A stretch of DNA of 64,000 bases from JAJYTL01 sp046705265 (lineage in GTDB: Bacteria > Pseudomonadota > Alphaproteobacteria > Ferrovibrionales > Ferrovibrionaceae): the NCBI GenBank assembly GCA_046705265.1, contig JBJKQL010000067.1, positions 19,521 through 83,520 of the forward strand, given 5' to 3'. The position numbers and the translations under genes were made by a program. Positions 1-8,445 of the stretch are shown piece by piece. The notes under the pieces are model-generated. The model worked only from the letters and a program-made list of their open reading frames with translations, was not told the origin of the DNA and made no database searches. Each line of letters starts with the position of its first letter. The stretch's first letter is position 1.

Positions 1-1377
1 CTCGCGGCAGAAACCATTAACAATGGCGCTCACCGCCTCCTCGACGGACAGGCCGCGTTGCCGGCAATAAAACATCTGGTCGTCGTCGATCTTCGACGTG
101 GTCGCCTCATGTTCAACCCGTGCCGTCCGGTTTTTAACCTCGATGTACGGCACGGTGTGGCCGCCACACTGCGAGCCAATCAACAAGCTCTCGCATTGTG
201 AGTAATTCCGAGCATTCTCCGCGCGGCCCATCATACGCACTAGCCCACGGTAGGTGTTCTGGCTGCTGCCGGCGGAAATTCCCTTTGAGATGATGGTCGA
301 ACGCGTGTTCCGCCCGATGTGAAGCATCTTGGTACCGGTGTCAGCCTGCTGCCGGTTGTTGGTCACGGCGACTGAGTAGAATTTTCCCACCGAGTCGTCG
401 CCTTGGAGAATCACGCTCGGATACTTCCAAGTGATGGCGGAACCCGTCTCGACCTGAGTCCAGGATATTCGCGAGCGAGCGCCACGGCATGCGCCGCGTT
501 TGGTCACGAAATTATAGATTCCTCCCTTTCCGTTCTGGTCGCCCGGATACCAGTTCTGAACCGTGGCGTAGCGGATCTCGGCGTCTTCGAGCGCCACAAG
601 CTCCACCACTGCTGCATGGAGTTGGTTTTCATCGCGCATAGGCGCCGTGCAGCCTTCGAGATAGCTGACGTACGAGCCCTTATCGGCGATGATCAACGTA
701 CGCTCAAATTGTCCGCTGCTCTTGGCGTTGATCCGGAAATAGGTCGATAGTTCCATCGGGCAACGCACACCGGGCGGTACGTAGACGAACGAGCCATCGC
801 TGAACACCGCGGAATTCAGTGTCGCAAAGAAGTTGTCGCCATAAGGGACAACGCTGCCAAGATATTTGCGCACCAGTTCTGGATGTTTCTGAACCGCCTC
901 CGAAATAGCACAGAATATGATCCCGAGACTGTGCAGCCGATCCTTAAAGGTGGTGGCGACGGACGTTGAATCGAACACCGCGTCAACAGCCACCCCGGCG
1001 AGGGCTGCCCGCTCCTTAAGCGGTATACCCAGCTTTTCGTAAGTCTTGAGCAGCTCGGGGTCGACCTCGTCGAGGGTCGATGGCGGCTTTCTGGACTTCG
1101 GTGCGGCGTAATAATATATGTCCTGGTACTCAATCTTCGGATAGCTGATGCGCGCCCAGGTTGGCTCGTGTCCCTCCTGCTGCTGCCAGAGCCGGAAGGC
1201 CTTCAGCCGCCACTCGAGAAGCCATTCGGGCTCATTCTTTTTCGCGGAGATGAAGCGTACCGTGTTCTCGTTGAGGCCTATCGGCGCCAAATCCGAGTCA
1301 ATATCGGTTACGAAGCCGTATTTGTAGGTTCCCTCGAGCGATCGCAGAGCTTCTATTGTGTTCTGTGATGTAGCCAT
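1..1377 (-). CDS. sufB: Fe-S cluster assembly scaffold SufB (partial, C-terminus beyond left edge)
   Basis: SufB is the scaffold subunit of the cytoplasmic SufBCD complex, which builds iron-sulfur clusters. The reading frame was translated from the ATG at 1377 and stays open to base 1, giving about 459 residues of a protein usually near 480 to 490, so only the C-terminal end is missing. The start MATSQNTIEAL, the central VYVPPGVRCPMELSTYFRI segment, the DQNGKGGIYNFVTKRG segment and the late HEATTSKI stretch are hallmarks of SufB. It starts 11 bases after the stop of the Rrf2 regulator, with an AAGG ribosome-binding site inside that spacer, so the two genes form an operon. sufC, sufD and sufS are expected beyond the left edge. 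Confidence 0.95.
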   Translation of the reverse strand, partial: MATSQNTIEALRSLEGTYKYGFVTDIDSDLAPIGLNENTVRFISAKKNEPEWLLEWRLKAFRLWQQQEGHEPTWARISYPKIEYQDIYYYAAPKSRKPPSTLDEVDPELLKTYEKLGIPLKERAALAGVAVDAVFDSTSVATTFKDRLHSLGIIFCAISEAVQKHPELVRKYLGSVVPYGDNFFATLNSAVFSDGSFVYVPPGVRCPMELSTYFRINAKSSGQFERTLIIADKGSYVSYLEGCTAPMRDENQLHAAVVELVALEDAEIRYATVQNWYPGDQNGKGGIYNFVTKRGACRGARSRISWTQVETGSAITWKYPSVILQGDDSVGKFYSVAVTNNRQQADTGTKMLHIGRNTRSTIISKGISAGSSQNTYRGLVRMMGRAENARNYSQCESLLIGSQCGGHTVPYIEVKNRTARVEHEATTSKIDDDQMFYCRQRGLSVEEAVSAIVNGFCRE

Positions 1378-1388
1378 GGGCCTTATCC

Positions 1389-1859
1389 TTACTGATGTGC
1401 AGTGGTCGAGGTTGACGGCCGCAGCGTGGCGTGCGCCTCTTCGGGGAACGCAGGGGGGGATATCACGATGTCGGCAAGTGACATATCGTCCAAGGCCTTA
1501 CGCATTGCGAGATTGATACGGTGCAGCCCAGCTCGCGATGGACAGCGAAGCTCGACCGCACAGGAGTGGATACCTGGTCTGCTGCACTGAGTAAGCGCTA
1601 GTGGCCCATCCACTGCTGCAACAATGGCGCCGGCCGAGATCGCCGTCGCCTTTTGAGCCAGTACGTAGCCGCCTTTGACGCCACGTTTGGAGGCCAAAAG
1701 GTCCGCTCGGCGAAGTTGTGCCAGGATCTTGGCGACCGTTGGCATCGGCAACTGCGTTGCCATGGCGATTCCCGCAGCGGTGTGAGCCTGCCGGTCATTC
1801 TGGGCAATGTGCGTCATGACCATTACCGCGTAATCGGCCAAGCGGCTCAATCGCACCAT
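1389..1859 (-). CDS. Rrf2-family SUF system regulator (IscR/SufR-like)
   Basis: This 156-residue protein has the Rrf2 winged helix at its N-terminus (MVRLSRLADYAVMVM, then a recognition helix around residues 36-50 and the wing RGVKGGYVLA at 60-69). Cysteines 92, 100 and 106 lie where IscR carries its cluster-binding cysteines, with slightly wider spacing than E. coli IscR, as in the SUF-specific regulator subfamily. It is expected to bind a [2Fe-2S] cluster and control the suf operon, of which it is the first gene. An IscR-type inverted repeat lies 16 bases upstream of its start, which suggests autoregulation. The family assignment is firm. Cluster binding is inferred from the cysteines. Confidence 0.9.
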   Translation of the reverse strand: MVRLSRLADYAVMVMTHIAQNDRQAHTAAGIAMATQLPMPTVAKILAQLRRADLLASKRGVKGGYVLAQKATAISAGAIVAAVDGPLALTQCSRPGIHSCAVELRCPSRAGLHRINLAMRKALDDMSLADIVISPPAFPEEAHATLRPSTSTTAHQ

Positions 1860-1874
1860 CTCGTACCCTTACGG

Positions 1875-1899
1875 ATAGTTGACTATTTCAGTCATCTTT
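1875..1899 (-). promoter_or_regulatory. IscR-type operator of the suf operon
   Basis: The 25-base site has the core GACT-N5-AGTC with flanking ATA on one side and AT-rich bases on the other. By recall this matches the E. coli IscR type 1 motif at nearly all positions. It lies between the predicted promoter and the start of the Rrf2 gene, so a bound regulator would block transcription. Binding is not shown. Confidence 0.55.
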
Positions 1900-1903
1900 A
1901 GAG

Positions 1904-1931
1904 GATATAGACCCTCTGTGGTTAAAATCAA
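1904..1931 (-). promoter_or_regulatory. Putative suf operon promoter
   Basis: Read leftward, TTGATT (1926-1931) and TATATC (1904-1909) are separated by 16 bases, a plausible -35/-10 pair. The predicted transcription start falls inside the IscR-type operator at 1875-1899. A short inverted repeat, AGAGG-N8-CCTCT, overlaps the -10 side. Confidence 0.4.
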
Positions 1932-2359
1932 TCTCGCTTTGGTCCCTAGAAGTGCCCAGAGGCTAAGAAATTGCCTTCCGCGTATCGCCATCTTCCGGCA
2001 GATGATGGGGACGCTGCGGGATTTTTCCCGTCGGAAATAGGTAAGCGAACACTGGCAACGGCCGCCCTGGGACTGGCTCCAACCGACAGGTTGCCGTTGG
2101 CGGCCATCCTTTCTGCGGGAGCGGACAAAACCGGCTATTCGCCGCGGAGCCTTGAGCCACACCCAAGGCGGGGCGGCATGTGTAAGCGTAACGCGAACAC
2201 TGTTAACCGGACGGAGGACCCCTAAGAATGGCGCACGTCTCGCTTCTCGGTCTGCGCCGGATTGGTCATGTGCTGGACCGACGTCGCCGGAAAGCCCATG
2301 CTCATCGGATAGGCCGTGATGTCGTAAGCGAAGCGTGCCGTAAAGAATGGAGGTTGGCG
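1932..2359. other. Intergenic region between suf operon and SDR gene
   Basis: I see no supported gene here. Short open frames exist on both strands but lack ribosome-binding sites and family resemblance. The suf promoter is at the left end. A GGAGG ribosome-binding site for the SDR gene is at the right end. Confidence 0.5.
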
Positions 2360-3127
2360 ATGGATTGGACGGGGCAGGTCGCGCTGGTGACAGGTGCGGC
2401 GCGAGGGATTGGCCAGGCTATTGCGCGGCTCTTGGCTGAACGCGGTGCAGCGGTGGCGGTGAATTACGCGACACACGCAAAGGAGGCTGAAGAGCTGGTG
2501 AGAACACTTGGTTCACGTGCGCTCGCGGTGCAAGCCGATGTGGCGGACGCAGCGGCCGTGACGGAGATGGTAGGGCGGGTGACCGGCAGCCTCGGGAATG
2601 TGACGGTTCTGGTCAACAACTCCGGGATCACCAGCCGGGGAACGATCGAGACATATGACGCGGAAGTAATGGCGCAAATGCGGCGAGTGAATGTAGACGG
2701 CGTAATACACGCTGTGCGTGCTGTCGCCCCTGCAATGATCGCCGCAGGATATGGACGGATTGTCAATATTACGTCTGTCGCAGCGATCGGGACTGCATTG
2801 TCGGGGACGACATTTTATGCCGCAACTAAGGCGGAGGTGTTAGCGCTGACGCGCCGCTTTGCATTCGAGCTGGGGTCAAAAGGGATAACAGTGAATGCGG
2901 TCGCTCCCGGGTGGATTATGACAGACATGACACGCGCAGGGCTGGCCGAAGCGGCGTATGCCGAGCGAGCACGTTTGATGGCGGCACGAACGATGGTCGG
3001 GCGTGCCGGAACACCAGAAGATATCGCGAATGCGGTCGCCTTCCTAGCGGCGCCGGAATCGGGATTCCTGACCGCGCAAGTGCTGACTGTGGATGGCGGA
3101 AGGTTAGACTATATCGGACATGGGTGA
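2360..3127 (+). CDS. SDR-family oxidoreductase (3-oxoacyl-ACP reductase FabG-like)
   Basis: This is a classical short-chain dehydrogenase/reductase of 255 residues. It has the nucleotide-binding TGAARGIG at residues 11-18, NNSG at 86-89, and the catalytic Ser139, Tyr153 and Lys157 (YAATK). The ATG at 2360 follows a GGAGG ribosome-binding site at a normal distance. The frame is open further upstream, but those residues have no family resemblance. It probably reduces a ketone or oxidises a secondary alcohol with NAD(P)H. The substrate cannot be told from sequence, and no neighbour points to fatty-acid synthesis, so fabG is not assigned. Confidence 0.85.
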   Translation: MDWTGQVALVTGAARGIGQAIARLLAERGAAVAVNYATHAKEAEELVRTLGSRALAVQADVADAAAVTEMVGRVTGSLGNVTVLVNNSGITSRGTIETYDAEVMAQMRRVNVDGVIHAVRAVAPAMIAAGYGRIVNITSVAAIGTALSGTTFYAATKAEVLALTRRFAFELGSKGITVNAVAPGWIMTDMTRAGLAEAAYAERARLMAARTMVGRAGTPEDIANAVAFLAAPESGFLTAQVLTVDGGRLDYIGHG

Positions 3128-3846
3128 GCAACGTTGCGGCGCCGTATCTTTCTCGCGCGCGGCACGGATGGCTCATCGATCATCGCTTCGGATGGATTGA
3201 ACGAAGGTCGCGCGTCGTCCGCCGACTGGCAATGAGATCAGCCGCCTGTGGGAGACCGGCACCTTGGGTAGCAGCCTCGATGACCTTTCGTGTCGTCCAG
3301 GCTGCTCTCGCTCACGCTATTCTCTGGTAAAGACGAGGGCCATCGCGCATTAGCGCACATCTTTAAACCTCGGCAACATTGATACTTTGCGACGGCGGTT
3401 GGTAGAGGCTCGATAGCAACGTAGAAACGATGACAACAGTGAGCTCGTCCTTTAACGTCCACGTCATGATTGGGGATAGAGGTACTCCGTTGTGTATCTG
3501 GGGATGCTGGTTATTTTCCCCCAGAAAAACTCTAGGCCGATACGCTCGCGCGGCGACCAATGCGATGGTTCATACGGCGATACCAGTCATGAGTCGGAGA
3601 AATAGCAAACAACGGGAACATCCACTTCCGTCGTGTTGGTGTGATGAGAATGCTGGACGCATCGCGAGCACGAAGGCTATGGCTGTCTCGGCCCGTCAGC
3701 ATGTCGGTACGCGATGAAGGTCATAATCAAGAAAATGATAATGTGAAAGACAAAGATTGTTATACTCCGCACTGCGCGCTATTTTTAGCCCGTACGGCAT
3801 CGCGCCGTATTATTGATCTCTAGCCCATGTGCACAAGGAATGCGGA
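3128..3846. other. Long intergenic region with a small hairpin
   Basis: There is no supported gene in about 720 bases. The right part (3720-3790) is notably AT-rich compared with its surroundings. A perfect 6-bp stem with a 5-base loop (TACGGC / GCCGTA, 3793-3809) lies about 40 bases before the next gene. An AAGGA ribosome-binding site for that gene is at 3835-3839. Confidence 0.45.
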
Positions 3847-4122
3847 ATGCCACGCAAACACAAACTCTCGGATGCCGCCGTTCGAAAGATTTACACATCG
3901 AAGGTGAGCGCAAAGGATCTTTCTGTGCGATATGACGTATCGCCAAATACCATATACTTGATACGCCAGGGGCGCCGCCGTCAGGACGTCACTCGAACGC
4001 TGCCGGCTGCCAAAGTTAGCCGCCGAGAGAAGGTGAGCCGCGGTCCGGAAGGGAAGGCCGATATTGACGCCTTGGCCGATGCGTTGTTCGATCGCATTGT
4101 GGCGCGGCTTAGGAACGTATAG
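3847..4122 (+). CDS. Small helix-turn-helix DNA-binding protein
   Basis: This is a basic protein of 91 residues. Residues 1-40 read like a resolvase/transposase-type HTH: KLSDAAVRKIYTSKVS, then AKDLSVRYDVSPNTIYLIRQGRR, which has the shape of a turn and recognition helix. The C-terminal part (ADIDALADALFDRIVARL) looks like an amphipathic helix that could dimerise. The ATG at 3847 is chosen because AAGGA lies 7 bases upstream. A GTG at 3829 is an alternative. It stands alone between a long gap and a convergent operon. The target and role are unknown. It could be a remnant of a mobile element regulator. Confidence 0.6.
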   Translation: MPRKHKLSDAAVRKIYTSKVSAKDLSVRYDVSPNTIYLIRQGRRRQDVTRTLPAAKVSRREKVSRGPEGKADIDALADALFDRIVARLRNV

Positions 4123-4343
4123 TTCATCAGCCGGCCTGGACTGATAGATCGCCGAGCCGGTTGCCAATCTGAGCAGTGCGGAATTTACGACATCGGGAGC
4201 GGCGGCAGCGGCTTTCAGCCGGCAATGCAAGGATTGCTATAGTCCGTTTCGTGCCGGTTGCTTCGAGTTGCCGCGCTTTATACGCTTGCGGCACCGGCTC
4301 GGTTCTGAATCCGCGTGATTCACAAATACGTCACGGCGGATCG

Positions 4344-6536
4344 TCAGTTTACAACGACCACCCGGATGTCGCCCATCCGGCGGACGACATTGACCACGAC
4401 GTCATTGGCGTGCCGATGAAGCAGAACGTCGACTTCTGCGTTGCCGAGCCGGAGGTGGCGGATACGGACTTCGTCGGCGAAAGGAGGCAAGATCGGCTGC
4501 TCGAATCGGATCTCGCCGGCGGCATGATCGCAGCGTAAGCCAAGACACGCTTGGAGCAGAGCAAGGGGCGTTGCGCTGGCCCAGGCCTGAGGCGAGCAGG
4601 CGACGGGGTAGAGTGTCGGTGCGGTGCCATGCCGTCTGGAAAAGCCACAGAACAGCTCCGGGAGGCGCAACAGGTCCATATACTGGACAGCATCGAATAA
4701 CCCCTCGAATACCCGCACCGCTTCGCGTTTCAAACCATAGCGCGCCAGGCCGAGCGCAATAAGTGCATTATCATGCGGCCAGATCGATCCGTTGTGATAT
4801 GACATTGGATTATACCGCCGCTCTGATGTGGCAATTGTGCGGATTCCCCAACCGGAATGGCAGTCCCCGGCTAACAGCGTTGCGCCGACGCGGTGGGCAT
4901 GCTCATTGGCCGCGATGCCGGTGAATAGAGCTTGACCGGCATTCGAACTGCGCACTCGGCATGGTTGGTTGCTGCCGTCTAAAGCGAGCGCATAGATTCC
5001 GAGGTCCTCGCACCAAAATGCCTGCTCGAACTGCTCGCGTAGTTTTTCGGCCTTAAGCTCGAACTTTGCAGCCGCCGCGGTGTGTCCGAGCGAGCGACAA
5101 AGACATGCGCCGTGCTGCCATGCCGCGTAGGTATAGGCTTGCACCTCGCAAAGCGCGATTGCCCCGTCGGCAAGCCGCCCATCCATATGGAAGATGGAAT
5201 CGCTGGAATCCTTCCATCCTTGATTTCTCAGACCTTTACCGTCGCGGGCCTCGTATTCCACAAAGCCATCGCCATCGACATCTCCGTAGGTCTCAATCCA
5301 CCTTAGGGCTGCTTCGATATTGGGCCAAATTTCTTCTATCGTCTTTCTGTCTCCTGTTCGGTCGAAATATCGCCCAGCTAGAATCACGAAGAGGGGCGTC
5401 GCATCGACCGTCCCGTAATAGAGCCGAAACGGCACTTCGCCGAGCCGCGCCATCTCGCTGTTCCGGGTTTCGTGTAGAATTTTTCCGGGTTCGGCTTCAG
5501 ATTCGGCGTCCGCACTGCGTGCTTGCGTTGCGGCAAGATAACGGAGCACCCCCTTGGCCACAGTTGGGTCAAGCCACAGCATCAACAGCGCGGTAATGAT
5601 GCCATCGCGTCCGTAGGCGGTGCTGAACCAAGGAATACCCGCGTAGGGGTACGGGCCTTGCGCTGTATCGGTCAGAAGCATGGTAAGATCATTGACAGAA
5701 CGGCAGAGCCAGCGATTCAGGAGAGCGTTCGAGCTGTCGACCACCGCAAAGCGAGACATCGCTGCGCGCCGCGCACGGTGCGCGGCATGCAAGCTGGTGA
5801 AAAATGCGCCAGGCGGGGGTAGCGGGAGACTCGTATTGGTACATTGCACGGTAGCAAACAGGGAGAAGCTTTCCCCTGGAGCCACAACGACGTCGAACAC
5901 GGCCTCGTCGTTTTCGAGTGCCGTTGGTATGGGAGAAAACGCAACAAGAGTCGTCCGCTCGATGCCGTCCAGTCCGGCATAGCGGAGCAAGACGGCACCG
6001 GGTTGCGGTCGCTCGATGCGCATCATGCCTCGACACTTGCGCTGAACACCACGGACCTCAAAGAGGTCTGCGAAGTCAGCCGCGAATCGCAGTGTGAGCC
6101 GAATCCGCTGTGTGCTCTGGTCGAAATTATGTATAGCGAGGCGCTCGTGGCACGCGCCCCGCCATAAGAATTTCGAGCGAAGGAGATGGAGTTTTTCACG
6201 CGACAACGCCAGTTCGCCGTCTTGGTAGATATCCGGGTTGGCGAGGTCGACGGTTAGGATGGCGTTGTCGTCTTGCAGCGTTGAGCTAAGCAGAAGGCAT
6301 CGGTGATTATTGATGAGAAGTTCGAGGCGGGAGAGGTGCCGGGTGTCCTCATGAAAGATACCCTCTGGGCTGCGTTCAGCCTCGACGATGTCGCCATAAT
6401 GGTCGAAGACGGCAAATGTGTCGCCGCTTTTGAGCGTCCGAGGTCGACGTTCCAAGATAGAAGATGTCGCGGGGATGTAAAATTGAGGCAGAGGGCTGAA
6501 GCCTGATGCTTTCGAGATATCGATCTTCTCTGTCAT
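4344..6536 (-). CDS. Amylo-alpha-1,6-glucosidase (glycogen debranching-type)
   Basis: This 730-residue protein has two parts. Residues about 20-230 form the N-terminal beta-rich domain of bacterial debranching-type enzymes (GDE_N_bis). Residues about 270-690 form an (alpha/alpha)6 barrel with the motifs YPYAGIPWFSTAYGRD (296-311) and NQGWKDS (438-444), where the aspartate is the expected acid catalyst. It should release glucose at alpha-1,6 branch points of glycogen-like glucans or act on related oligosaccharides in the cytoplasm. The ATG at 6536 has a GAGG about 9 bases upstream. A GTG at 6551 overlaps the MFS stop codon and is an alternative. It is last in an operon with an MFS transporter and a PRC-barrel protein. 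Confidence 0.85.
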   Translation of the reverse strand: MTEKIDISKASGFSPLPQFYIPATSSILERRPRTLKSGDTFAVFDHYGDIVEAERSPEGIFHEDTRHLSRLELLINNHRCLLLSSTLQDDNAILTVDLANPDIYQDGELALSREKLHLLRSKFLWRGACHERLAIHNFDQSTQRIRLTLRFAADFADLFEVRGVQRKCRGMMRIERPQPGAVLLRYAGLDGIERTTLVAFSPIPTALENDEAVFDVVVAPGESFSLFATVQCTNTSLPLPPPGAFFTSLHAAHRARRAAMSRFAVVDSSNALLNRWLCRSVNDLTMLLTDTAQGPYPYAGIPWFSTAYGRDGIITALLMLWLDPTVAKGVLRYLAATQARSADAESEAEPGKILHETRNSEMARLGEVPFRLYYGTVDATPLFVILAGRYFDRTGDRKTIEEIWPNIEAALRWIETYGDVDGDGFVEYEARDGKGLRNQGWKDSSDSIFHMDGRLADGAIALCEVQAYTYAAWQHGACLCRSLGHTAAAAKFELKAEKLREQFEQAFWCEDLGIYALALDGSNQPCRVRSSNAGQALFTGIAANEHAHRVGATLLAGDCHSGWGIRTIATSERRYNPMSYHNGSIWPHDNALIALGLARYGLKREAVRVFEGLFDAVQYMDLLRLPELFCGFSRRHGTAPTLYPVACSPQAWASATPLALLQACLGLRCDHAAGEIRFEQPILPPFADEVRIRHLRLGNAEVDVLLHRHANDVVVNVVRRMGDIRVVVVN

Positions 6537-6547
6537 GAACCTTGACC

Positions 6548-7876
6548 TCACTCTTCTTTTGACGTGACAGGAGCTAAATCACGCGTCTCCGGCATTAGGC
6601 ATGAGATCAACACTGCTCCGATCAGAGCAAGGCCGGCAAGGCATAGGAAGGCGGTGCCGCTGCCGAATTGATAGAACAGATAGCCCGCGAGGGTCGAACT
6701 GATCGAGGCCCCAATGCCAGAAGCGGTGCCAACCACACCCAGAGCGGCGTTGAAGTGTCCGGTGCCGCGCGTCGCATCCGCGACCACGAGCGGCAACATG
6801 ACACCAAGAACGGCGGCGGATACACCATCGAGAATTTGGACCGCCACGAGAAGATAGGGATTGGAAATAAACGCAAACATAATTCCCCGGATAGGAAGAG
6901 CCGTGAAACCGAGTAACAGCAGCGGCCGGCGCCCCCAGGCCTCGGCGCGCCGGCCGACCCAGGGTGACAGTATGGCGACGACGATCTGCGGCACAACGAT
7001 ACACGCGGCAATGAGCGCCGTCGCCCAGCGGCCGGAATGCATGGTCAGGATGCTGCCCAAAAATGGCAGCATCGCCGCGTTAGCCAGCTGAAAGAGCAAA
7101 ATGCACGCGCAGAAAATCAAAAGCGGCCTGTTATCGGCGACGCCGTGAAGTTGGGCCTTCAGCGTACGTCTGTGGCCGTCGGGATGCCCACCTCGGGCTC
7201 GAACGAGATCGATGTCCGCCGGACGTATGTAGCTCAGGGCGGCGAGTGCGGGGACGGCCAGAGCCGCTGTGAGGAAGAAGACTGCGCGAGCGGAAGAGAA
7301 ACGTCCCCAGGCACCCATCAGGGCCGCAGCGATTCCATTCCCGATCGATGCAAAGCTCGCATTCCGGCCGAGCCGCTCGCCGATCGCCGCATAATCGACC
7401 AGCCCGAGGCTGATGGCCGCTATGGCCGGACCGAGCAAGCAGCTCGCCAATCCATGAAAAATCTCGGCAAACAGTACGAGAGGGAAAATCGGCCAAACCG
7501 CAAGCAGGAGCGCGCTAATCGAAATTGCGCCAGTCGCGAGCGCTGCGATAAGGCGTTTAGAGGACGTTGCATCAACAATGATGCCACCTGGCACTTGGCC
7601 AGCCAGCGCCACGATACCGCTGATGGTGAGAACGAGGCCAATGTCAACTTGGGTCCAGGCCGCAGCCGTTAAGTAGACAGCAATAAAAGGGCCAAAACCG
7701 GTCTGGACGTTGGCGACGGAGAAATTGAACCAGTCCAGTCCTCGCAAACTGCCAGACGGCGGCACGCCATCGTGATCGTCTGATGGTCGCGACACGTCTC
7801 CGATGGCCCTCGGTGACAGACCTCGTTTGAATATTTGCCGTGAACCCAGAGCCAACACGAACCCCGCCGTCACCAC
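6548..7876 (-). CDS. MFS transporter
   Basis: This is a 442-residue major facilitator protein with about 12 hydrophobic segments starting near residue 48. There is a central cytoplasmic loop near residue 230, rich in Arg and His. The N-terminal 40 residues are polar. The GTG start at 7876 overlaps the stop codon of the PRC-barrel gene, and its own end sits next to the start of the glucosidase gene, so translation of the three is probably coupled. The context suggests export or import of a sugar or oligosaccharide, but the sequence itself does not identify a substrate. Confidence 0.8.
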   Translation of the reverse strand: MVTAGFVLALGSRQIFKRGLSPRAIGDVSRPSDDHDGVPPSGSLRGLDWFNFSVANVQTGFGPFIAVYLTAAAWTQVDIGLVLTISGIVALAGQVPGGIIVDATSSKRLIAALATGAISISALLLAVWPIFPLVLFAEIFHGLASCLLGPAIAAISLGLVDYAAIGERLGRNASFASIGNGIAAALMGAWGRFSSARAVFFLTAALAVPALAALSYIRPADIDLVRARGGHPDGHRRTLKAQLHGVADNRPLLIFCACILLFQLANAAMLPFLGSILTMHSGRWATALIAACIVVPQIVVAILSPWVGRRAEAWGRRPLLLLGFTALPIRGIMFAFISNPYLLVAVQILDGVSAAVLGVMLPLVVADATRGTGHFNAALGVVGTASGIGASISSTLAGYLFYQFGSGTAFLCLAGLALIGAVLISCLMPETRDLAPVTSKEE

Positions 7877-8445
7877 GAATCAGGTATGGTCTCCGTTGCG
7901 CCCGAAGCGCCCAACACCACGATCTGTTTCCCTTCCTTATAAGCAGGTGCGGCGCGAATTTGCTTCTGAGTCAGAGCCAAAGTGATCCGGCCGCCCTTCG
8001 TGTTTGGGTCAAAGTGAAGAGCTTTCCAGTCGACCGCGATCTTGCGATTGCCGATTCCGAGAAATCCGCCGAAATCAATGATTGCCGCCCGCGGTTGGCC
8101 CGCACGATTAACGATGACGTTAACGATGCGTCCCATGCTGTCGCCCTTGGGGTCGAACACCTTCTTACCCAACACGGCTTGGCTTTCGCGCTTATCAAGC
8201 ACGCTGGTGGTCGTGGTGGGAGGGACGTGTTCGGTGCCGGCGGGAGTTGTCGATTCTGGAGACTTTGTGGATTGCGTTGACGATTGAGCGAGAGGTGGTA
8301 AGTCGCGGCGACGAGAATTATTCTCGCCTTGCGTCTGTGGAGAAGCCAAGTAAGGCTTGTTCGACGCGACAGCGGTTGGAGCCGCGAGGAAAAACCAAAC
8401 CATTGCTGTCGCAATTAGGACGGCCTCTCGAAGAGGATAGCGCAT
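7870..8445 (-). CDS. Secreted PRC-barrel domain protein
   Basis: This 191-residue protein has an N-terminal signal peptide (about residues 1-28, ending AVAS). A Thr/Ser/Pro-rich linker follows (about 45-85), and then a PRC-barrel domain (about 88-150: AVLGKKVFDPKGDSMGRIV, then AAIIDFGGFLGIGNRKIAV). PRC-barrels are small beta domains found in ribosome maturation and photosynthetic reaction-centre proteins. Exported versions are common in alphaproteobacteria and have no fixed role. It is the first gene of the operon with the MFS transporter and the glucosidase, and its end overlaps the transporter start. Confidence 0.8.
   Translation of the reverse strand: MRYPLREAVLIATAMVWFFLAAPTAVASNKPYLASPQTQGENNSRRRDLPPLAQSSTQSTKSPESTTPAGTEHVPPTTTTSVLDKRESQAVLGKKVFDPKGDSMGRIVNVIVNRAGQPRAAIIDFGGFLGIGNRKIAVDWKALHFDPNTKGGRITLALTQKQIRAAPAYKEGKQIVVLGASGATETIPDSW

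Noticed and set aside
403..1133. Open frames on the plus strand and in other minus-strand frames inside the sufB region
   Set aside because: They overlap the clearly conserved SufB reading frame and show no domain of their own.
1971..2225. 84-codon plus-strand frame between the suf promoter and the SDR gene
   Set aside because: No ribosome-binding site and no recognisable domain.
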